NCBI RefSeq assembly: GCF_002104995.1
Contig: NW_024468249.1
Span: 2,232,001 to 2,296,000, forward strand
DNA: 64,000 nucleotides
Origin: Linderina pennispora
Lineage: Eukaryota > Kickxellomycota > Kickxellomycetes > Kickxellales > Kickxellaceae
Reading direction: 5' to 3'
Positions 59,712 to 64,000 of this stretch are shown here, one piece after another; positions within the stretch are counted from its first letter, which is position 1, and each line of letters begins with the position of its first letter. The notes below the pieces were generated by a model. It was given only the letters and a program-made list of their open reading frames with translations. It was not told the DNA's origin and did no database searches. Position numbers and translations under genes: made by a program.

Positions 59712-61235
59712 ATGGCGTGCGATCTGAGTAATCCCGAGATAGCCGACGCATACAACCGCATCATCAATGGCGACGATATCGACTGGTAAGAAGCACGCAC
59801 TGAACCCAGCTGTGGGCGGGCCCTAAATATCAGGGGTTGGGCGAGATCTGCTCCCCCTACACTGGCTGTAAAGAGCGACTGGCAACGCTGGCTCTGCCAA
59901 GAAAGGGCAGCCTGCCCCACTTTTGTGCCATAGAGCATGTATTTATGCACGTCATTGCAATGAAGCTGACGCGTTTGTGCCGTCTTGTTACTGCTATGGC
60001 CTAGGATGATCGTCGGGTACCACAGCACCCGCGACAAGCTCTCGCTGTACGCAAGCAGGCAGCGGCGGTGTGAACGAAATGGCACAGAGCATCCCCGAAG
60101 AAGTTGTATTTGCGTTTATCTACTTTGAGGGGTCCAATGTTTTGGTCACCCATGTCTCGGAAAAGATCAGGTAAGGAAGAATGGCGCAAACAGCGCAAAC
60201 AGACAGCAATTTTTAGGCAAGCAAACAAACCTGGCGCATATTGCGGGCCATATATCGCCTTGTATTGTTGCCTGTCGAAGCTGAAGTTTCGTTTTATTTG
60301 GCAAGGCAGCTAACTCACACAAATGTCAATATTGTGATTTTCCATGTATGTCCAAATTGTTAGCGGCGTCCAGAGAGGTAAGTGTTTAGCGTTCGACGAA
60401 TGGAGCATGCTTCATTGTCCGGCATCTCCAGAATACAGCTGGCCCACAGACGGCCCTTTCTGAGGCGCACTGACTATACCACACTCGAAAGCTGATCCAG
60501 ACCTCTTGATGTTGACATATAGCCCGCGGTCTGGCCCACCAAAGAGTCGTTGCAGCATACTTTAGTCACTACGATGTCACTGTCAACACCTCGAAGCCGT
60601 CAGAGCTGACACCAGGCATGCTGCGTGCCAAAACCAGCCACCTGGCCATCAAGACGCTGCCCATGAAAGGTATTGTATGCGACGATGCGCATTTGCGTAT
60701 GCTCTGTGCGTGATGTGTGGGGCAGATTGATCCTACCACACCTAATGGCGTATTGCAGCAGGGAAGCGGTGGTCGTGGTAGATGATAACTATGCGTCTTT
60801 TATAGCAACCATCAGTCAAAAAGCAGCAGGCGCCCTCGTCACCCTCACTCACTGTACATATGCTTCCTTCTCACTCCCTCCATCTTCTCAGAGCCAGAGG
60901 ACAGCCCTATGCATCCTCGCTGCTCTGCACTCGCGCTCATTGCTTTCACCATGGCTCAGCACCGGCAAGCGCTGTCTTGTTAAAATCCAAAGCCCAATTT
61001 CTACTATAGCAGGATACGAGCGGTCTCGAGCGTCGTCACCGAACAGGGCCGAAAAACAAGTTCTGGTCTCAGCGCTCAGCGGCAACGCAGTCACTCGCGT
61101 CGATCGTCGAATCCATGACCGATGCTGGCGGGTCCAATTCCCGGTCTGGCACGCCTATTCCTGAACGGGATGAAGATGTGCCTATGGAGGAAGAAAAGGT
61201 GCTGGAAAGAGACGTCCGAGAAAGACAACGACAGG
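59712..61235 (+). CDS. ADF-H (drebrin/Abp1/coactosin-type) actin-binding protein, with a 14-nt microexon
   Basis: Exons 59712-59785 (M-A-C-D-L-S-N-P-E-I-A-D-A-Y), 60005-60170 (W-M-I-V-G-Y-H-S-T-R-D-K-L), 60364-60377 (14 nt), 60523-60669 (R-G-L-A-H-Q-R-V-V-A-A-Y-F-S-H-Y-D-V) and a further one from about 61013. All junctions are GT-AG and in phase. The pattern D-x-A-Y...D-W-x(2)-G-Y, G-S-G-G, F-x-Y...and H-x-R-V-A-A matches the single ADF-H domain of Abp1/drebrin-like proteins, which bind F-actin and link it to endocytosis. One extra A at about 60048 (AGCAGGCAGC) breaks exon 2, and an extra C near 61056 breaks exon 5. Exon 5 encodes an acidic, Ser-rich segment (P-E-R-D-E-D-V-P-M-E-E-E-K). No SH3 domain is seen downstream, so the true 3' end is uncertain. 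Confidence 0.78.
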
Positions 61236-61744
61236 ATGTCTGTTGACGGACGATGGCGAAGGTAGGTCTTGCAGAGGAAAATACATGGTGCGCCAATGCT
61301 GCAGTATCCATGCGGTCGCTCTGGGTATCCTCCCTATCCCCTCAGAAACTACATGGATATGCAGCAATCATCGACCAAGAAAAGTAGATGGTGCATATGT
61401 AACAAGGAGGCTAAAAATATGCTGCCCCTAGTGGAGAGCCCGCAGTACGCCAGCGCTGGTTTGAGAAATCACACATACTGACACCGCAAAGACGCAATCG
61501 ATATTCTGCCTGCTACTCCCCTCTCCCCCACACTGCATTCCTCTTGTCTAAGTGGCCAAATGGCGAAATCTTGGGCTCAGGAACTTCAGACTTCGCCTAG
61601 TTTTTCGATCCAAGACTGCAGAGTTATTAATAATTTGCCAGTGTCATATCGGCCTGTTTGACATGCGCTCTACTGACTTTTTAGGCCGATGACCTATGGA
61701 AGGGCGTTCGCCCTTGCTGTATAAAATATAGCTGATGGTTTAGG
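61236..61744. other. Spacer of unclear status
   Basis: May contain the last exon of the ADF-H gene; a Pro/Tyr-rich frame (Y-P-P-Y-P-L-R-N-Y-M-D-M-Q-Q) is open at 61309-61481. A TATAAAATA element lies at about 61720, just upstream of the PH-protein start. Confidence 0.35.
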
Positions 61745-62747
61745 ATGCACTCCTATCCACACCCGTCAGTTTGCTCTCTCACCCCCGAAAGCTCCAGCCT
61801 TCCAGCCCAATTAATAGACCCTCAGCATACACTAATAATAATGTGCCCATCTCTCCTAGGTTCCCATGGCACCAGCGAGTTCCGCCGAGGCAAGGTAGCC
61901 AATGCAGACTTCCTTATCGCGCCACCCACCCCGAGATCGTTCAATGGCAGCACCAAGTCTCAGAAGGACGGGGCTGCCCCCGACGAGGGCTATGGCGGCG
62001 ATAATTCTGTCGCCCGCAGCTCAGAAAGCTCATTCTCGATCGATGACAGCATTGCCAGCGCCGAGTATATCGAGGCGAATCTGCTTCCAAGCGGCGGCGA
62101 AACATCGCGCTACGTGAGTGACCACAAGAGCAGCTACCCGCGCGTATCGTTTAGTGCGTCCGACACAAAGATCAACCATGGCCGCTACTCGCTGACTGGG
62201 CGCCATGTCTTCACTCTCAATCACCCATACGCCGGCTGGCTTGCGCCACAGCGCCTTCCATCCGATTGACAGGCACCGTGCTTTAGGCAGCAAAGGCGAT
62301 TCTAGGATGTCCATGGCTGGTTCGTTTGCCGATTCTATGGAGGTGGTGCAGCTCATTGACTCGGTCAAGGTGCACCGCAAGGAGGTGTCTCGCCAGGCAG
62401 AAAAGGCAGGGCATTCTGGATAGCTCAGTCAAGAAGGGCCTGCGTGGCTACATGACGATCCAGGAACCGAACCTGCCCGTTCTGGAAGCGCCGGTACTTT
62501 GTGCTGACAGAGGATAAACTATTCACATACATCAACGAGTGCAGCGTCGTCCCGTCAGGATGTCATCAGCCTGGGGGAGCCGCTGACGGCACCATGCGAT
62601 GTTTCTGACGACCTCCTCATCGCCAACGCCATCTCAATCAGGTTTGCCACTGGAGAGTACTTCTTCTACTTTGACACACCACAGATGCGGAAAGCGTTTG
62701 AGGCCAGGATCCAGCGTGATACCAACGCTCCACCGGCTGACTCTTAG
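61745..62747 (+). CDS. PH-domain protein, frame broken
   Basis: The chosen ATG at 61745 gives MHSYPHPSVCSLTPE; a start at 61841 (M-C-P-S-L-L-G-S-H-G) or an intron ending in CCTAG at 61860 is possible. The N-terminal 140 residues are Ser-rich and probably disordered. After frame changes near 62235 and 62405 there is a PH domain: K-Q-G-I-L-D-S-S-V...G-Y-M-T-I-Q-E (strand 1), F-W-K-R-R-Y-F-V-L-T (strand 2-3 with the invariant-type Trp-Lys-Arg) and E-Y-F-F-Y-F-D-T-P-Q-M-R-K-A-F (C-terminal helix). Further one-base breaks lie near 62488 and 62545. PH domains bind phosphoinositides or proteins, so a membrane-associated signalling or trafficking role is inferred. No further family is assigned. Confidence 0.62.
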
Positions 62748-62929
62748 GGCTCTACGCCCCCCACAGGCTAGCCGGCCTTGTGCTTGTCGGTTTTGGCCAA
62801 AGCATTGCTTGTCCTCAGATATTCAAGATACAATACCACCACATGCCCTCTCACTCATTCGCAACTGCCACTTTTATCCCTTATAGACATGACTTCAATA
62901 CCAACACCATTTCTATTAAAGCAAATACA

Positions 62930-63742
62930 TTAGTCTCGGCGGTGGGAAGAGGAGGATTTGTGTCGCCGGTCGGACGGGGACCTGGACCGCCTGTCCCTGG
63001 TACTGTGCCCGAATCATCTCGCGACTCCCGAGCACCGTCTGTCCGCGAGCGGTGGTGCCGATGCCGGCTGCTGCTTTTGTCGCCAGTGCTGCCCTTTGAC
63101 TCTTCGCCGTGGGATGCTTCCGATCCCGTCGCGTATGGATCTGCTGCTACCATTATGGCGGTTCCTATGCCTGTGACGATGCCGCCGCTCTTCGTCCCGG
63201 TCCTTGCTCGAGTCGCGCTTCTTGTCCTTGGACCTCGACTTTTTCGTCTTTTGCGTGTCCTTCTTGTACAGCGGGTTGCTCATCATCCGCTGTATCGCCT
63301 CCTGCTCACGGCGCTTAATAGCCACCAGCGGATCCTCCATGTCCTTTGCGCGTAGGTCTCGCTCGCTGTTGACATTCCGGTTGGAGAACGCCAGCATGTC
63401 GCCCTTCCACTTATCCTCGGGAGCATCTGCCTTCTCCTTCGTATCGATGATGTCTGCGATGCTGCGTTTGCCTAGCAAGTACGCCTCCAGGTCCTCGTCG
63501 GTCTGCGATGCAACTGTCGGCGCTTTGTACATCCACTCAAGCTGGTTGGTCTTCTTGCCGCTGAGCGACTGGTTCAGGCGCTCCATCTCTTCGCGCTGGC
63601 GCTCGGCGCGCAGCTCCTTTTGCATCTTGGCAGTGCGCTGGGCTTCTTCCTCGGCCTTGCGCTTCTCCTCGGCCACCCGCCGCTGATTCGCCATAGTCAG
63701 CGGGTGCCACGACTTTTTCATGTTCAAATCGCCACTGCCCAT
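62930..63742 (-). CDS. CWC25: Pre-mRNA splicing factor Cwc25
   Basis: Starts M-G-S-G-D-L-N-M-K-K-S-W-H-P at 63742, the Cwc25 N-terminus with its CIR-type helix (N-Q-x-R-V-A-E-E-K-R-K-A-E-E-E). Q-L-E-W-M-Y and Y-L-L-G-K-R-S-I and the long Arg/Lys/Ser tail follow. Cwc25 joins the spliceosome with the help of Prp2 and promotes the first transesterification. The tail breaks near 63125, where G-I-G-S-E-A-S-H-G-E-E-S-K-G continues in another frame, and again near 62995, after which S-D-R-R-H-K-S-S-S-S-H-R-R-D ends at a TAA (62930). Divergent from the gene at 63938. Confidence 0.9.
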
Positions 63743-63937
63743 TTTCAGCTATTGTCGCAATGCAAGCTTATGAGGAAATGTAAAACACGGGAAGAAGAAA
63801 AAAGAGCGCTGGCCCAGAATTTGCTGGCCAGGCGAAGCTCTCTTTGATCTCCACATTTTTCCACACTTGAACACGCTTCTCCTCTACACCCTCTTTAATT
63901 TCAAAACGACTTGTAATCCCTAGACGCTTCACATACA

Positions 63938-64000
63938 ATGGCAGATGCGCAGGCGGAAATGTTCAAGTACTTTGAGCCGACGGTGCAGTGGAACAATTTG
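63938..64000 (+). CDS. Start of an unidentified gene (partial)
   Basis: 21 codons, M-A-D-A-Q-A-E-M-F-K-Y-F-E-P-T-V-Q-W, run off the right edge. Codon usage matches the neighbouring genes and a TATA-less C/T-rich leader precedes it. Too short to identify. Confidence 0.55.
   Translation, partial: MADAQAEMFKYFEPTVQWNNL

Noticed and set aside
6025-63742. Programmed +1 frameshifting, since several breaks occur at stop codons (GGC TGA G, GAC TGA G, ACC TGA C)
   Set aside because: Most breaks are not at stops or slow codons, many lie in short homopolymers, and up to a dozen occur in one gene; sequence error explains them better.

Overview
This is a nuclear segment from a fungus. Genes are compact and on both strands, introns are short (about 75-130 bp, mostly GTAAGT...AG), and most products are housekeeping eukaryotic proteins. 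The mix includes families that yeasts lack (a Ral-GAP beta-like protein, SMPD4-like, TMEM223-like) beside fungal families (Bmt2, Hmt1-like ABC transporter, Sno/PdxT, BPI-fold 'Ham1-like' protein). I infer an early-diverging fungus, most likely a zoopagomycete of the Coemansia/Kickxella type; the sequence alone cannot prove the taxon. No mobile element, CRISPR array, rRNA or tRNA was recognised.

Layout. 1-6.5 kb: Ral-GAP beta-like protein (runs off the left edge), Cdc48/p97, membrane-anchored HIT protein, all on the minus strand. 7.2-8.5 kb: two small convergent unknown genes. 9.4-14.7 kb: MSH3, an aromatic-type aminotransferase and DPH3. 15.4-25.1 kb: a large Hmt1-like ABC half-transporter, TMEM223-like protein, Bmt2 rRNA methyltransferase, SMPD4-like protein. 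25-28.8 kb: a probable decayed gene, then a Zta1-type quinone oxidoreductase. 29.5-34 kb: bHLH gene 1 with a long empty upstream region. 34-44.9 kb: multi-exon EDEM-type GH47 protein with a 13-nt microexon, BPI-fold protein with a 33-bp repeat tail, pyruvate dehydrogenase E1 beta. 47-55 kb: bHLH genes 2 and 3, head to head across 5.5 kb of apparently non-coding DNA. 55.8-64 kb: RecA-fold-like protein, unknown protein, Sno1/PdxT, ADF-H actin-binding protein (14-nt microexon), PH-domain protein, Cwc25, and the start of one more gene.

Two features dominate. First, about half of the clearly conserved genes carry one or more single extra bases that break the frame, while homology continues directly in the next frame; almost every break is +1. 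I read this as systematic insertion errors in the sequence rather than pseudogenes, so many coordinates below span several frames. Second, three related bHLH transcription factors lie within 25 kb. They share a class-B (CACGTG-type) basic region and a short extreme C-terminal motif of the form K-hydrophobic-N-F-hydrophobic, and two of them have the longest intergenic region in the window between them. This local bHLH family is my best candidate for an undescribed regulatory module.
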